Positions 29,952 to 40,116 are shown, counted from the stretch's first letter. The stretch is 64,000 nt of DNA from Thermodesulfobacterium thermophilum DSM 1276 (GCF_000421605.1 NZ_ATXI01000001.1:1-64000); one strand, 5' to 3'. Made by a program: numbers and translations. Notes: generated by a model not told the origin, from the letters alone.

Positions 29952-32155
29952 ACTAATTTCCTTTCTACGAAAAGGACGCCGCTTATTTTAAAAAGATTAG
30001 AAATAATCTTGTCTAAGTGTTCTTTATTGTTAACCTCGATATAAAAATCAAAATAAGCTTTTTGGTCAGAGGTGGTTCTCACCTCTGCCTTTAATACGTT
30101 ACTTTCTGAGGCAGCTATCACAGAAGAAATGTTAGCCAGTAATCCTTTACGGTCTGAACAAACTATAGAAATATGTACAGGATAAGAACGATTTTCTACC
30201 TTACCCCATCTAACCTCGATCAGCCTTTCGGTGTCTAAATCTTTTAAGTTTGGACAATCAAATCGATGAACCGAGATTCCCTTGCCCCTTGTAATATAAC
30301 CTATGATTTCATCTCCTGGGATGGGTCTACAGCACTTGGCTAAATGAAAAAGAACGTTGTTGGTTCCGTCAACCACAACTACGTCTTTCAGATTCTGGGT
30401 TAAAAGCCTTTCTACCAATCCCTCTTTTATTCCTAACTTCTCGACCTGTTCTTCTATCGGAAGCTCCTCTTGAGTTTCCTCTACCTTTTTGGTTTCTAAA
30501 TAGTTTTTTAATATCTGCTTAGGGGTGATTTTCCCAGAACCTATGAGAAAATAAAGGTCTTCTGTATTTTTTATACTAAACTCTTGGGAAAATCTGATAA
30601 GATCCTCTTCTTTTACAGAGGTAGCACTTAATCCTTGTTTCTTTATTTCCTTGTTAAGAAGTTCCTTTCCTAACTCTATCATTTTTTGTCTTTCTTCTCG
30701 GTTTAGCCACTGTTTTATCCTGCTTTTGGCCCTACCTGTTACTACGATTTTTAACCAGTCTCTGCTGGGGGTTTGGTTAGGAGAGGTTTCGATTTTAACG
30801 ATATCACCTGTTTGAAGCTTATAGTCTAAAGGCACAAGTTTATCGTTCACATAGGCCCTTACACACCTGTTACCAACCTCGGTATGGACCGCATAAGCAA
30901 AATCAAGGGGAGTGGCTCCTACCGGAAGGGTGATAATATCTCCTTTAGGGGTAAACACATATATTTCGTCAGGGAAAAAGTCAAGCTTTAATGACTCAAG
31001 AAATTCCCGTGGGTTTTTAAGCTCTTTTTGAAGTTCTATCAGTTTGCTTAACCATTCTAAATATTTATACTGTCCATGCTTTGAGGTAAAAACCCCTTCC
31101 TTGTATAGAAAATGAGCGGCTATTCCTTCGTTAGCCACCTTATCCATGTACTCAGTTCTGATCTGTATTTCTATCTTTTTGCTATCAGGCCCTAAAACCG
31201 TGGTGTGTAAACTTTGATACATATTAGGTTTGGGAAGGCTTATAAAATCTTTAAACCTACCAGGGATAGGAGGCCAAAGGGCATGCACCAACCCCAAGGT
31301 TTTATAGCACTCCTCTACGGTGTTTACGATAACCCTAAAACCTATGATGTCGTAAATCTGGTCCAGATCTTCTATGGTCAAGTTGTACTTAAGAAGCTTC
31401 CTGTAGATGCTATAAAGATGTTTAACCCTACCTAAAACCCTTCCGCTAATCCCGTTTTTCTCTAAAAGGTCTCTTAGAAGGGACTTAACTTTTTCTATAT
31501 ACTCTTGAGAGGCCTCTACCCTCTTTTTTACCTCTTGTTCTAACCTGCGAAACTCTTCAGGATATAAATACTTAAAACTCAGGTCTTCTAACTCGTTTTT
31601 TACCCAGTCTATTCCTAACCTCCCAGCAAGAGGAGCATATATTTCAAGGGTCTCTCTGGCAATTTTTATTCTTTTATGCTCTGGTTGATATTCTAAAGTG
31701 CGCATATTATGCAGTCTGTCTGCTAACTTTACCAGGATCACCCTAAGGTCCTTTGACATCGCAAGGATGATCTTTCTTATGTTTTCTGCCTGTTTGTTAA
31801 GCTTATCTTTGGAAGTTGTCTTTTCAGCAGGATTAGGCAGTTTTTTAAGCTTGGTTACCCCATCTACGATAAAAGCTACCTCTTCTCCAAACTCTTTTTT
31901 TATATCCTCTAAGCTTATCGCACTGTCCTCTACCGCATCATGGAGCAATCCAGCAGCTATGGTAGGAAGGTCAAGCTTCATTTGGGCAAGGATGTAGGCT
32001 ACCTCCATAGGATGTGAAAGATAGGGATCTCCTGACTTTCTAACCTGACCTTCGTGCAGTTTGGCAGCCCAAACGTAAGCCTTCTCTACCAAACGGGTGT
32101 TACACCCAGGTAGATAACTCTGTATCTGGTCTAAAATTTTACTTAACGTAATCAT
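29948..32155 (-). CDS. rel: (p)ppGpp synthetase/hydrolase (Rel/SpoT)
   Basis: This bifunctional alarmone enzyme has 735 residues with all domains in order: HD hydrolase (GLLHDAVEDSAISLEDIKKEFG, LADRLHNMRTLEYQ), synthetase (DIIGFRVIVNTVEECYKTLG, KPNMYQSLHTTVLG), TGS (IYVFTPKGDIITLPVGATPLDFAYAVHTEVG), a helical and zinc-finger-like region (CCRPIPGDEIIGYITRGKGISVHR) and a C-terminal ACT domain. The HD metal motif is intact, so hydrolase activity is expected. No Shine-Dalgarno is apparent. Confidence 0.96.
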   Translation of the reverse strand: MITLSKILDQIQSYLPGCNTRLVEKAYVWAAKLHEGQVRKSGDPYLSHPMEVAYILAQMKLDLPTIAAGLLHDAVEDSAISLEDIKKEFGEEVAFIVDGVTKLKKLPNPAEKTTSKDKLNKQAENIRKIILAMSKDLRVILVKLADRLHNMRTLEYQPEHKRIKIARETLEIYAPLAGRLGIDWVKNELEDLSFKYLYPEEFRRLEQEVKKRVEASQEYIEKVKSLLRDLLEKNGISGRVLGRVKHLYSIYRKLLKYNLTIEDLDQIYDIIGFRVIVNTVEECYKTLGLVHALWPPIPGRFKDFISLPKPNMYQSLHTTVLGPDSKKIEIQIRTEYMDKVANEGIAAHFLYKEGVFTSKHGQYKYLEWLSKLIELQKELKNPREFLESLKLDFFPDEIYVFTPKGDIITLPVGATPLDFAYAVHTEVGNRCVRAYVNDKLVPLDYKLQTGDIVKIETSPNQTPSRDWLKIVVTGRAKSRIKQWLNREERQKMIELGKELLNKEIKKQGLSATSVKEEDLIRFSQEFSIKNTEDLYFLIGSGKITPKQILKNYLETKKVEETQEELPIEEQVEKLGIKEGLVERLLTQNLKDVVVVDGTNNVLFHLAKCCRPIPGDEIIGYITRGKGISVHRFDCPNLKDLDTERLIEVRWGKVENRSYPVHISIVCSDRKGLLANISSVIAASESNVLKAEVRTTSDQKAYFDFYIEVNNKEHLDKIISNLFKISGVLFVERKLV

Positions 32156-32219
32156 ATAAATAATTATTAAACAATTACCAATTTTTACAAGGTTGATAAA
32201 AATATCGATTTGATATTTT

Positions 32220-34088
32220 TTAAACTAAAAACTCTTTGATTTTTAAGAGAATACCCTCGGTGTTGAGGTGATATTTTGCATGTAAAGTTTTAAGATCTCC
32301 GTGTTCTATAAACCTGTCTGGAAGACCTAACCTTTTGACCTCGATCCCTTTGATCCCTTTATCTGTCAAAAATTCAAGCACTGCCGAACTAAAACCACCT
32401 ATCAGGGTGTTTTCTTCAACCAAAAGTACTTTTTTGGTCTTTTGCACAGAACTTAAAATCAGGTCTTCATCAAGAGGCTTAACAAACCTTGCGTTGATTA
32501 CCTCTACGGAAAGGCCAAACTTTTCTGCTTCCAAAGCTGCTTTTAAGGCTGGATAAACCATAGATCCTACGGCAAGAATGGTTAGGTCTTTACCTGACTT
32601 TAAAACCTCTCCCTTTCCAAAAGGTATTTCTTTAAACTCCCAATCTAAGCTTACCCCAACTCCAGCACCTCTTGGATATCGTATAGCTACAGGGTTAGGA
32701 TATTTTAAAGCACTGTATAGCATGTGCTGAAGTTCGTTTTCATCTTTAGGCACCATTATCACTAAGTTAGGAATAAGTCTAAGGTAAGAAAGGTCAAAAG
32801 CCCCGTGATGGGTTGGACCATCCTCTCCTACCAACCCTGCCCGGTCTAAAGCAAAGATTACCTTGGCCTGGTTTAAGGCTACGTCATGGATTATCTGGTC
32901 AAAAGCCCTTTGTAAAAAGGTAGAATAGATGGCACACACAGGGACAAAACCTTCTAAGGCTAAGCCAGCGGCAAAGGTAACGGCATGTTGTTCACAGATA
33001 CCAACGTCAAAAAACCTCTCAGGATATCTCTCAGAAAATTCCTTAAGCCCTGTGCCTGAACGCATCGCGGCAGTAATAGCTACCAACTTGGGTTCAATCT
33101 CAGCAAGCCTGAGCATGGTCCTACCAAAAATTTCTGTATAGGAAGGCGGGGAGTTAGGAGACTTTAAAGGCTTGCCTGTTTTAACATCAAAAGGCCCTAT
33201 TCCATGAAACGTCTCCGGGTCTGCCTCAGCATAAGGATAACCTTTCCCTTTTTTGGTAATCACATGCAATAAAACAGGACCTTTTAAAGATTTTAGGTTT
33301 TTGAGTACCTTTATAAGTTCCTCTAAGTTATGCCCATCAACCGGCCCTACATATTCAAAGTTTAAAGCTGTAAAGAGAGCACCAGGGGTTATAGCAACCT
33401 TTAACAACTCTTCTCCTTTTTTAAGTATACTCAGTAAATTTTCTCCCCCTGGAACTTTATGACTGATAGACTCTATTTCTCTTTTGATAAACCTTACCAG
33501 GTTTCCGGTAAGCCTTTTTGAGATAAAAGAAGAAAGGGCACCTACGTTAGGAGCGATAGACATTTCGTTATCGTTTAAGACCACCAAAAGGTCCTCTTTA
33601 GAAAAACCTGCGTTGTTTAACCCTTCAAAAGCTAACCCTGCGGTAATAGACCCATCACCTATAACAGCTATTACTTTTCCCTTTTCTTTTTTAAGACGCA
33701 AAGCTGTTGCCATCCCAAGCCCTGCAGAAATAGAGGTGCTGCTATGACCTGTGTCAAGGATGTCATGAGGGCTTTCGGCTCTTTTAGGAAAACCTGCTAT
33801 ACCTTCATACTGCCTTAAAGTGTGAAACTGGTCTCTTCTTCCTGTAATAAGCTTATGGGTATAGCATTGATGGCCTACGTCCCAGATGATTTTATCCTTA
33901 GGGGAGTCAAAAACATAATGTAAGGCTAAAGTTAGCTCTACTACCCCTAAATTAGGGGCAACATGACCTCCGTTTTTAGAGGTTACCTCTACGATATAGT
34001 CTCTTATCTCCTGAGCTAAAGCCTTCAGATGAGAAATCTTAAGTTTTTTTAAATCCTGAGGGGAGTTAATGTTTTTTAAAAACTTCAT
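32220..34088 (-). CDS. dxs: 1-deoxy-D-xylulose-5-phosphate synthase
   Basis: Dxs is the first enzyme of the MEP isoprenoid pathway, joining pyruvate and glyceraldehyde-3-phosphate with thiamine diphosphate. GDGSITAGLAFEGLNNAG with a downstream NDNEMSI is the ThDP motif; DVGICEQHAVTFAAGLA and HDVALNQAKVIFALDRAGLVGEDGPTHHG are transketolase-like. The ATG at 34088 overlaps the ispA stop by one base (TGATG). About 622 residues, full length. Together with ispA and uppS it gives the isoprenoid-lipid branch in this window. Confidence 0.96.
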   Translation of the reverse strand: MKFLKNINSPQDLKKLKISHLKALAQEIRDYIVEVTSKNGGHVAPNLGVVELTLALHYVFDSPKDKIIWDVGHQCYTHKLITGRRDQFHTLRQYEGIAGFPKRAESPHDILDTGHSSTSISAGLGMATALRLKKEKGKVIAVIGDGSITAGLAFEGLNNAGFSKEDLLVVLNDNEMSIAPNVGALSSFISKRLTGNLVRFIKREIESISHKVPGGENLLSILKKGEELLKVAITPGALFTALNFEYVGPVDGHNLEELIKVLKNLKSLKGPVLLHVITKKGKGYPYAEADPETFHGIGPFDVKTGKPLKSPNSPPSYTEIFGRTMLRLAEIEPKLVAITAAMRSGTGLKEFSERYPERFFDVGICEQHAVTFAAGLALEGFVPVCAIYSTFLQRAFDQIIHDVALNQAKVIFALDRAGLVGEDGPTHHGAFDLSYLRLIPNLVIMVPKDENELQHMLYSALKYPNPVAIRYPRGAGVGVSLDWEFKEIPFGKGEVLKSGKDLTILAVGSMVYPALKAALEAEKFGLSVEVINARFVKPLDEDLILSSVQKTKKVLLVEENTLIGGFSSAVLEFLTDKGIKGIEVKRLGLPDRFIEHGDLKTLHAKYHLNTEGILLKIKEFLV

Positions 34089-34993
34089 CAATATACCTTT
34101 TTTAAAACAAACTCAGCCATCGCTCTTAAAGGTATAGCTTTTTCTCCAAAAGGTTCTAAAGCAGAAATAGCCTTTTGGGTGTGTATTTCCGCAAGCTCTC
34201 TGGTTTTCTCAAGCCCTACCACAGAAGGATAGGTAAGTTTTTGTTTTTTTAAATCAGAAAGGGTTTTTTTCCCTAACTTTTTTTCGTCCCCTATCACGTC
34301 TAAAAGGTCGTCTACGATTTGAAAAGCCATCCCCAGATGTTTAGCATAAGATTTTAAAGCTTGCAACTCCTTTTTTTTAGCCTTGGCAAGTAAAGCCCCT
34401 GCCAAAACCGAGGCCTCGATGAGTTTTACGGTTTTGTGAAGATGGATCCATTTTAGTATTTTTAGCCCTGCCTTTTTTCCTTCCATCAAAAGGTCAGCCA
34501 TCTGACCTCCTACCATTCCCTCAAAGCCTACGGCTTGAGAAATCAGATGAATGGCCTTTAAAAGCGCGCTTTTGCTTACCCTTTTTACCTGTTCAGGGTG
34601 GGTAAAAAACCAAAAAGCCAAACTTTGCAACCCATCTCCAGCTAAAATAGCTGTTGCTTCGTCATAGGCTTTATGACAAGAGGGTTTACCTCGTCTAAAA
34701 TCATCGTCATCCATAGCAGGAAGGTCATCGTGTATCAACGAATAGGTATGAATACATTCGATGCCAGCAGCAAAAAAGAGGACATCTTCATCCCTTCCAC
34801 CTACAACCTCACAGCTTGCTAAACATAAAACCGGTCTTATCCTTTTCCCTCCGGCAGAAAGGCTATAACTGGCAGCCTCAACCACACGGCCACCATATCC
34901 CTTGGGTTGTGGGAAAAACTCGGTTAAAACCTTTTCTACCTTCTCAGCCTTTCTCTTTAGGTAAGCAAAAAAATCAAAATTTTTAGTTTCCAT
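34088..34993 (-). CDS. ispA: Polyprenyl diphosphate synthase (farnesyl/geranylgeranyl type)
   Basis: This short-chain trans-prenyltransferase has the first aspartate-rich motif in LIHDDLPAMDDDDFRRGKPSCH and the second in FQIVDDLLDVIGD. Residues before the first motif (ECIHTYSLIHDD) suggest a C15-C20 product; this is inference. At 301 residues it is normal. It lies between xseB (11-nt overlap) and dxs, the common xseA-xseB-ispA-dxs order, and would feed UppS. Confidence 0.94.
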   Translation of the reverse strand: METKNFDFFAYLKRKAEKVEKVLTEFFPQPKGYGGRVVEAASYSLSAGGKRIRPVLCLASCEVVGGRDEDVLFFAAGIECIHTYSLIHDDLPAMDDDDFRRGKPSCHKAYDEATAILAGDGLQSLAFWFFTHPEQVKRVSKSALLKAIHLISQAVGFEGMVGGQMADLLMEGKKAGLKILKWIHLHKTVKLIEASVLAGALLAKAKKKELQALKSYAKHLGMAFQIVDDLLDVIGDEKKLGKKTLSDLKKQKLTYPSVVGLEKTRELAEIHTQKAISALEPFGEKAIPLRAMAEFVLKKVY

Positions 34994-35231
34994 CTTTTAA
35001 GATCTCTGAAGCCCTCTCTAAGGTTTCCAATTTAAAACCTTTCTCATCTTTAAGGATAACCTCTACCTTAGCCTTGGCTTTTTTAAGCTTCTCCTCACAA
35101 AAATGTATCAAAAACAACCCTCTTTCATAAAGTTCTATAGCTCGTTCTAACTCAAGGTTTTTATTTTCTAACTGCCTTAAAATTTGTTCTATTTCAGCTA
35201 AAGCCTCTTCAAAGCTTAGCTCTTTCTCCAT
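34983..35231 (-). CDS. xseB: Exodeoxyribonuclease VII small subunit
   Basis: This 82-residue helical protein pairs with XseA. LSFEEALAEIEQILRQLENKNLELERAIELYERGLFLIHFCEEKLKKAKAKVEVI, read in pieces, is the family signature with its two helices. It starts 10 nt after xseA and overlaps ispA. Confidence 0.94.
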   Translation of the reverse strand: MEKELSFEEALAEIEQILRQLENKNLELERAIELYERGLFLIHFCEEKLKKAKAKVEVILKDEKGFKLETLERASEILKDGN

Positions 35232-35241
35232 CCCCTGCTCC

Positions 35242-36618
35242 TTACTCTTCGGTTTTTAAAACCTTAACCAATAAACTTCCTCTGCTAAGCTTTACTTCTA
35301 AAACCTCCTCAATTTGCACCTCTTCTATCGACCTAACTATCTTTTTGGTTTCTAACTTTCTTACTATACTATATCCTCTTTCTAAAATATTTAAAGGCGA
35401 AAGCGAGGTTAGAAGACTTTTTAAGCCGGTCAGTCTGTTTTCGCAGAGCTGAAAATAATTCTCAAAACTCAACTCAAGGCGCCTTCTATAGTTCTGTAAA
35501 CGGTCCTCCTCCCTCTGTAGAGTTTCGGCTGGATGATATCTTCTTAAAGAAATTTTCTGGTTAAGAACCTTTTTTTCTTTATAAGCTATCACCTCGTTTA
35601 AGAGTACGTTTAACCTGTAAAACTTTTGTTTTAGGTCCTTTTCTAAACTATACAGAAGGTTAAAGGGGCTTCTTTCTGTTAAGGTTAATTTTACTTGATA
35701 AAGCCTGTTTTGCTTCTTAGAAAGGATGATGTCTAAAAACTGTTTATACTTCTTTTTATAAAGCTCGAGTTTTTCAAGCCATTTATGTTTATCAGGGATA
35801 ACCTCTTGAGCGGCGGCAGAGGGGGTAGGACATCTTTTATCAGCTATCATGTCGCATAGAGTATAATCTATCTCATGGCCTACAGCAGAAACTACCGGTA
35901 TTTTTGACTTACTTATCCCCAAGATGATCTCTTCTGTGTTAAAAGGAGCAAGGTCTTCAGCAGAACCACCGCCTCTGGTAATAAAGATTACATCTACATC
36001 GTAAAAATGAAGGTTTATATCTTTGATAGCCTGAACGATTTCTTTTTCTGCCCCTTCTCCTTGTACCCTCGAGGGATATACCAAAACCTCTATCTCCCAT
36101 CTTTCTGAAACAATCTTTAAAAAGTCTTGCAGGGCAGCACTAAAAATAGAGGTTATCACCGCTATTTTCTTTGGAAAAAGAGGTATAGACCTTTTTTTGT
36201 TTGGATCAAACAAGTATTGATATTTTTTTATCAGCTGTTGTTTTTTTAACTCAAGATATCCACTTCCCAGAAGTTCTATCCTTCTCACGATAAGATAGAC
36301 TTCACCTGTCTTAGGATAAAAGTTCAGCTTACCCCAACATAAAACCTTAAGCCCATTTTGAAGATAAGAAACTATTTCTTTTTCTTTCTGGGCGTTAAAG
36401 ATTATGGCTTTAATGGAGGCTTCTTCTTCAGTAAGATTAAAATAAAGATTTCCGTTTTGAGCATGTCTAAGGTTACTAATCTCTCCCTCTACCCATAAAA
36501 GAGAAAAACCCTCTTCTACAAGTTTTTTAACCCTTTGAGTAAGCTCTTTTACCGTAAAGTAGGATCTTTCTAAACCTTCTATCGGTTGGTTAAGCTGGTA
36601 TTCAAATTGTTGCCCCAT
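35242..36618 (-). CDS. xseA: Exodeoxyribonuclease VII large subunit
   Basis: XseA with XseB degrades single-stranded DNA. It has an N-terminal OB fold (LLWVEGEISNLRHAQNGNLYFNL, VLCWGKLNFYPKTGEVYLIV), the catalytic region (IAVITSIFSAALQDFLKI, ITRGGGSAEDLAPFN, SAVGHEIDYTLCDMIADKRCPTPSAAAQ) and a long coiled coil before the C-terminus. At 458 residues it is full length. It starts the xseAB-ispA-dxs unit, divergent from leuC. Confidence 0.96.
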   Translation of the reverse strand: MGQQFEYQLNQPIEGLERSYFTVKELTQRVKKLVEEGFSLLWVEGEISNLRHAQNGNLYFNLTEEEASIKAIIFNAQKEKEIVSYLQNGLKVLCWGKLNFYPKTGEVYLIVRRIELLGSGYLELKKQQLIKKYQYLFDPNKKRSIPLFPKKIAVITSIFSAALQDFLKIVSERWEIEVLVYPSRVQGEGAEKEIVQAIKDINLHFYDVDVIFITRGGGSAEDLAPFNTEEIILGISKSKIPVVSAVGHEIDYTLCDMIADKRCPTPSAAAQEVIPDKHKWLEKLELYKKKYKQFLDIILSKKQNRLYQVKLTLTERSPFNLLYSLEKDLKQKFYRLNVLLNEVIAYKEKKVLNQKISLRRYHPAETLQREEDRLQNYRRRLELSFENYFQLCENRLTGLKSLLTSLSPLNILERGYSIVRKLETKKIVRSIEEVQIEEVLEVKLSRGSLLVKVLKTEE

Positions 36619-36730
36619 ACTTTAGTAAATTAACATAATTTTTAAGTTTTACATCAGGACAGATCTAAAATCAAAAAAACATTTTTAACGGAGGCAAAAA
36701 ATTAACCAATTACCTATAGGTAGGGCAAAA

Positions 36731-36767
36731 AACTTTAGGTTGCAAAATCTGGCTTAAGTTTTAAAAT
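36731..36767 (+). promoter_or_regulatory. Candidate promoter/operator of leuC
   Basis: TTGCAA (36740-36745), a 16-nt spacer and TAAAAT (36762-36767) lie 37 nt before the leuC ATG. The -35 is within AACTTTAGGTTG followed by CAAAA (36731-36747), which matches the aldolase upstream region with one mismatch. No leader peptide or T-box structure was seen in the 186-nt gap. Confidence 0.45.
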
Positions 36768-36804
36768 TTATTATCTCTTAAAAAATTTTAAAAGGGGTTA
36801 ACCT

Positions 36805-38079
36805 ATGGGAAAAAAGCCAATGACCTTAGCAGAGAAAATTTTAGCCCAAAAGGTTGGAAAAGAGTATGTAGAGCCAGGAGAGCTGGTAGAGGTGCCGGTA
36901 GACCTAACCTTAGCTAACGACATCACCGGGCCTTTGGCCATCAAGGTTTTCGAATCTACAGGGATAAACCAGGTTTTTGACCCAGAAAAAATCGCCTTGG
37001 TTATGGACCATTTTACCCCTAACAAAGACATTAAAAGTGCAGAACAAGTAAGGATATGTCGGGAGTTTGCAAGAAAACATAAAATCACCCATTATTATGA
37101 AGGTGGATCCTGTGGTATAGAGCACGCCCTTTTACCTGAGTTAGGGTTGGTTGTGCCTGGAGATGTAGTGATAGGTGCTGACAGCCATACCTGTACCTAT
37201 GGAGCTTTGGGTGCCTTTGCTACAGGGGTTGGGTCTACAGACCTTGCTGGAGCTTGGTTAACTGGAAAAACCTGGTTTAAAGTCCCTGAAACCATAAAGT
37301 TTGTCTATTATGGAACTCTTAAACCCTGGGTTACAGGAAAAGACTTAATCCTTTATACCATAGGAGATATCGGAGTAGACGGAGCCCTTTATAAGGCAAT
37401 GGAGTTTACCGGTGAGGTTATAGAAAAATTATCTATGAGTGACAGGTTTACGATGTGTAACATGGCCATAGAGGCTGGGGGGAAGGTAGGATTGATTGCA
37501 CCAGATAAAAAAACTTTAGCCTTTGTAAAGAAACATTCTACCAGAAAGCCTTTAGTCCTAAAGCCTGATAAAAAAGCAAACTATGTAGAAATAAGGGAGT
37601 ATGATGTATCTAAGATAGACCCAGTGGTTGCCTTACCTCATCTTCCTTCTAACGTAAAACCAGTAAAAGACTTACCTAAGATTTACATCGACCAGGTAGT
37701 AATCGGGTCCTGCACCAACGGAAGATTAGAAGACCTTATCATAGCGGCTAAAATCCTTAAAGGAAAAAAAATAAACCCCAACGTAAGGTGTATCATCATC
37801 CCTGCTACTCCTAAAATCTACAAGGAAGCCTTGAAAAAAGGGTTGATAGAAATTTTTATAGAAAGTGGGGCCATCATTTCTCCTCCTACCTGTGGGCCTT
37901 GTTTAGGAGGACATATGGGTATTCTTGCTAAGGGTGAAAAGGCGGTAGCTACCACCAACAGAAACTTTGTAGGAAGGATGGGACATCCTGAAAGTGAGGT
38001 GTATTTAGCCAGTCCGGCTGTGGCAGCTGCAAGTGCAGTGGTTGGCTATATTGCTACACCAGAAGAATTAGGCTTATAA
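36805..38079 (+). CDS. leuC: 3-isopropylmalate dehydratase large subunit
   Basis: This aconitase-family [4Fe-4S] enzyme isomerises isopropylmalate in leucine synthesis. The cluster cysteines are in VIGSCTNGR and [38 protein letters not shown] is the substrate region. At 424 residues it is the short HacA/LeuC type of archaea and thermophiles, so homoaconitase-type specificity cannot be excluded. leuD follows by 21 nt. Confidence 0.94.
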   Translation: MGKKPMTLAEKILAQKVGKEYVEPGELVEVPVDLTLANDITGPLAIKVFESTGINQVFDPEKIALVMDHFTPNKDIKSAEQVRICREFARKHKITHYYEGGSCGIEHALLPELGLVVPGDVVIGADSHTCTYGALGAFATGVGSTDLAGAWLTGKTWFKVPETIKFVYYGTLKPWVTGKDLILYTIGDIGVDGALYKAMEFTGEVIEKLSMSDRFTMCNMAIEAGGKVGLIAPDKKTLAFVKKHSTRKPLVLKPDKKANYVEIREYDVSKIDPVVALPHLPSNVKPVKDLPKIYIDQVVIGSCTNGRLEDLIIAAKILKGKKINPNVRCIIIPATPKIYKEALKKGLIEIFIESGAIISPPTCGPCLGGHMGILAKGEKAVATTNRNFVGRMGHPESEVYLASPAVAAASAVVGYIATPEELGL

Positions 38080-38100
38080 ACTCAAAGGGAGGGTTAAATC

Positions 38101-38601
38101 ATGAATACCATAAAAGGTAAAGCCTGGAAGTTTGGAGACAACATAGATACAGACGTTATCATACCTGCAAGATATCTTAACACCACCGATCCACAGGAAC
38201 TTGCCAAGCATTGTATGGAAGATGCTGACCCAGAGTTTTCTAAAAAAGTAAATCCTGGAGACATAATTGTAGCAGGTAAAAACTTTGGATGTGGCTCATC
38301 CAGAGAGCATGCCCCTATAGCGATAAAAGCCTGTGGTATCTCTTGTGTGATAGCTGAAAGTTTTGCCAGGATTTTTTACCGCAACGCTTTTAACACTGGG
38401 CTTCTTATCCTTGAATGTCCCGAAGCTTCAAAGGATATAGAAACAGGAGATGAGCTTGAGGTCTATCCCGAAGAAGGTAAAATCCTCAATCTAACCAAAA
38501 ATAAAACCTATACCACCAAACCCTTACCACAGTTTATGAAAGAAATTTTAGAAGACGGAGGGTTAATACCTCATATCATGAAAAGATTAAAACAGGGTTA
38601 A
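38101..38601 (+). CDS. leuD: 3-isopropylmalate dehydratase small subunit
   Basis: This is the swivel subunit partner of Leu[30 protein letters not shown] and [43 protein letters not shown] are diagnostic. At 166 residues it is the short form matching the short LeuC. GGGAGG precedes its ATG. mazG begins two nt after its stop. Confidence 0.95.
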   Translation: MNTIKGKAWKFGDNIDTDVIIPARYLNTTDPQELAKHCMEDADPEFSKKVNPGDIIVAGKNFGCGSSREHAPIAIKACGISCVIAESFARIFYRNAFNTGLLILECPEASKDIETGDELEVYPEEGKILNLTKNKTYTTKPLPQFMKEILEDGGLIPHIMKRLKQG

Positions 38602-38603
38602 AA

Positions 38604-39386
38604 ATGAAGGTGACCAAAGAAGAAGCCAGTTTTGAAACCTTAAGAGAAATAGTCAAAACCTTAAGAGGAGAAAATGGATGTCCCTGGGATAGGGAGCAAA
38701 CTCCTCAGACTTTGAAAAAATACCTTATAGAAGAAACTTATGAATTGATAGAAGCTATAGAAAAGGAAAAAGATGAAGAGATAAGGGAAGAGTTAGGGGA
38801 TCTTCTTTTTTTGTTGATCTTTATCCTGTATCTTTATGAGGAAAAAAACGTCTTTTCTTATAAAGACGTTTTTTATTATACTGCCCAGAAAATGATAAAA
38901 AGACACCCCCATGTATTTGGCGATGAGGTTGCTAAAACAGCAGAAGAGGTGCTCAAAAACTGGCAAAGGATCAAAAAAGAGGAAGGAAAAGGTTCTTCTG
39001 TTTTAGGGAACATCCCTAAAAGTTTGCCAGCCCTGCAACGGGCCTTTCGTTTAGGAGAAAGGGCAGCAAGAGTAGGGTTTGACTGGGAAAAACCTGAAGA
39101 GGTTTTAAATAAACTTAGCGAAGAAGCTGCAGAGTTAAAAGAAGCTATTCAAAAAGGGGAAAAGGAGGCCTTAAAAGAAGAAATAGGTGACCTTCTCTTT
39201 ACGATAGCCAATCTCTCTCGCAAGCTAAACATCAACCCTGAAGAAGCTCTTAAGGTGGCTTTAGAAAAGTTTGAAAACCGTTTTAAAAGGTTAGAACAGG
39301 AAATAGAAAAAAGAGGACTTTCCTGGAAGGATCTCAGTTTAATCCAACTTGACCAAATCTGGGAAGAGGTAAAAACTTCTGTATGA
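38604..39386 (+). CDS. mazG: Nucleoside triphosphate pyrophosphohydrolase MazG
   Basis: MazG hydrolyses NTPs or dNTPs to monophosphates, a house-cleaning and ppGpp-linked role. Two MazG repeats are visible: LRGENGCPWDREQTPQTLKKYLIEETYELIEAI with EELGDLLFLL in the first half, and EEAAELKEAIQKGEK with EEIGDLLFTIANLSRK in the second, giving the paired ExxE-ExxD metal sites. At 260 residues it is full length. It overlaps the ABC ATPase start (ATGA). Its coding sequence contains a 13-bp perfect inverted repeat at 38843-38874. Confidence 0.94.
   Translation: MKVTKEEASFETLREIVKTLRGENGCPWDREQTPQTLKKYLIEETYELIEAIEKEKDEEIREELGDLLFLLIFILYLYEEKNVFSYKDVFYYTAQKMIKRHPHVFGDEVAKTAEEVLKNWQRIKKEEGKGSSVLGNIPKSLPALQRAFRLGERAARVGFDWEKPEEVLNKLSEEAAELKEAIQKGEKEALKEEIGDLLFTIANLSRKLNINPEEALKVALEKFENRFKRLEQEIEKRGLSWKDLSLIQLDQIWEEVKTSV
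38843..38874 (+). repeat. 13-bp inverted repeat within mazG
   Basis: AAAAAACGTCTTT (38843-38855) pairs perfectly with 38862-38874 around a 6-nt loop; the 3' arm ends in T6 like an intrinsic terminator. It encodes part of EEKNVFSYKDVFYY, so it may simply reflect the N-V-F/D-V-F repeat in the protein. Confidence 0.5.
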
Positions 39387-40114
39387 GTCAAACCATATTG
39401 AAGGTAGAGCATCTTTACTTTGCCTACGACGGAAGCTTGATTCTTAACGACATAAACTTTGAGGTAGAACAAGGAGATTTTTTAGCCATCATCGGGCCTA
39501 ACGGAGGGGGAAAATCCACTTTAATTAGATGTATTTTGGGTTTCCTAAAACCTATTAAAGGGAAAATCTTTTGGTGGGGGAAAGAACTAAAAAATTTTAA
39601 AGAGTGGTTTAAGATAGGGTATGTCCCCCAGAGGGCTGGAGATTTGATAGATTTTTTAACCCCCCTTACAGTAAGAGAATTTATATCTTTACCTGCCAAA
39701 TGGTACCACAAATCTTTAGATAAAAGTTATTTTGAAGAGGTGATCCATCTCTTAGGGCTACAAGACCTTTTAAATCAAAAATTAGGGAAACTCTCTTATG
39801 GACAGCTCCAGAGAGCCTATATCGGAAGGTCTTTGATCTTAAAGCCAGAGGTATTAATCCTTGATGAACCTTCGGTAGGCTTAGACTTTTTTTCCCAGGA
39901 AAGGTTTTATAAGTTATTAGAGAGCTTACATCAAAAAGGGTTAACCATTCTACTCATTACCCATGAAACCTGGTTACTAACCAAATCGGTAAACAAAATA
40001 GCCTGTATCAACAAGAATCTCTTTTTCCATGGAAACCATGAAGAGTTTTGTACGTTAAGCCAACAAAAAGATTTCTATTCGGAATATCACCGGATAGAAC
40101 ATTCCCACTGGTAA
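39383..40114 (+). CDS. Metal ABC transporter ATP-binding protein (ZnuC/MntB-like)
   Basis: This ATPase has a Walker A (GPNGGGKST), a signature LSYGQLQRAYIGR, Walker B VLILDEPSVGLD and the switch His in LLITHET. The GGGKST form and pairing with an ABC-3 permease place it in the zinc/manganese group. At 243 residues it ends in a His-containing tail (EYHRIEHSHW) that may sense metal. The permease gene follows. No substrate-binding protein gene is adjacent. Confidence 0.9.
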   Translation: MSQTILKVEHLYFAYDGSLILNDINFEVEQGDFLAIIGPNGGGKSTLIRCILGFLKPIKGKIFWWGKELKNFKEWFKIGYVPQRAGDLIDFLTPLTVREFISLPAKWYHKSLDKSYFEEVIHLLGLQDLLNQKLGKLSYGQLQRAYIGRSLILKPEVLILDEPSVGLDFFSQERFYKLLESLHQKGLTILLITHETWLLTKSVNKIACINKNLFFHGNHEEFCTLSQQKDFYSEYHRIEHSHW

Positions 40115-40116
40115 AA

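Noticed and set aside
36619-36804. Leucine leader peptide or T-box upstream of leuC
   Set aside because: No run of Leu codons, no T-box sequence and no terminator/antiterminator pair could be found.
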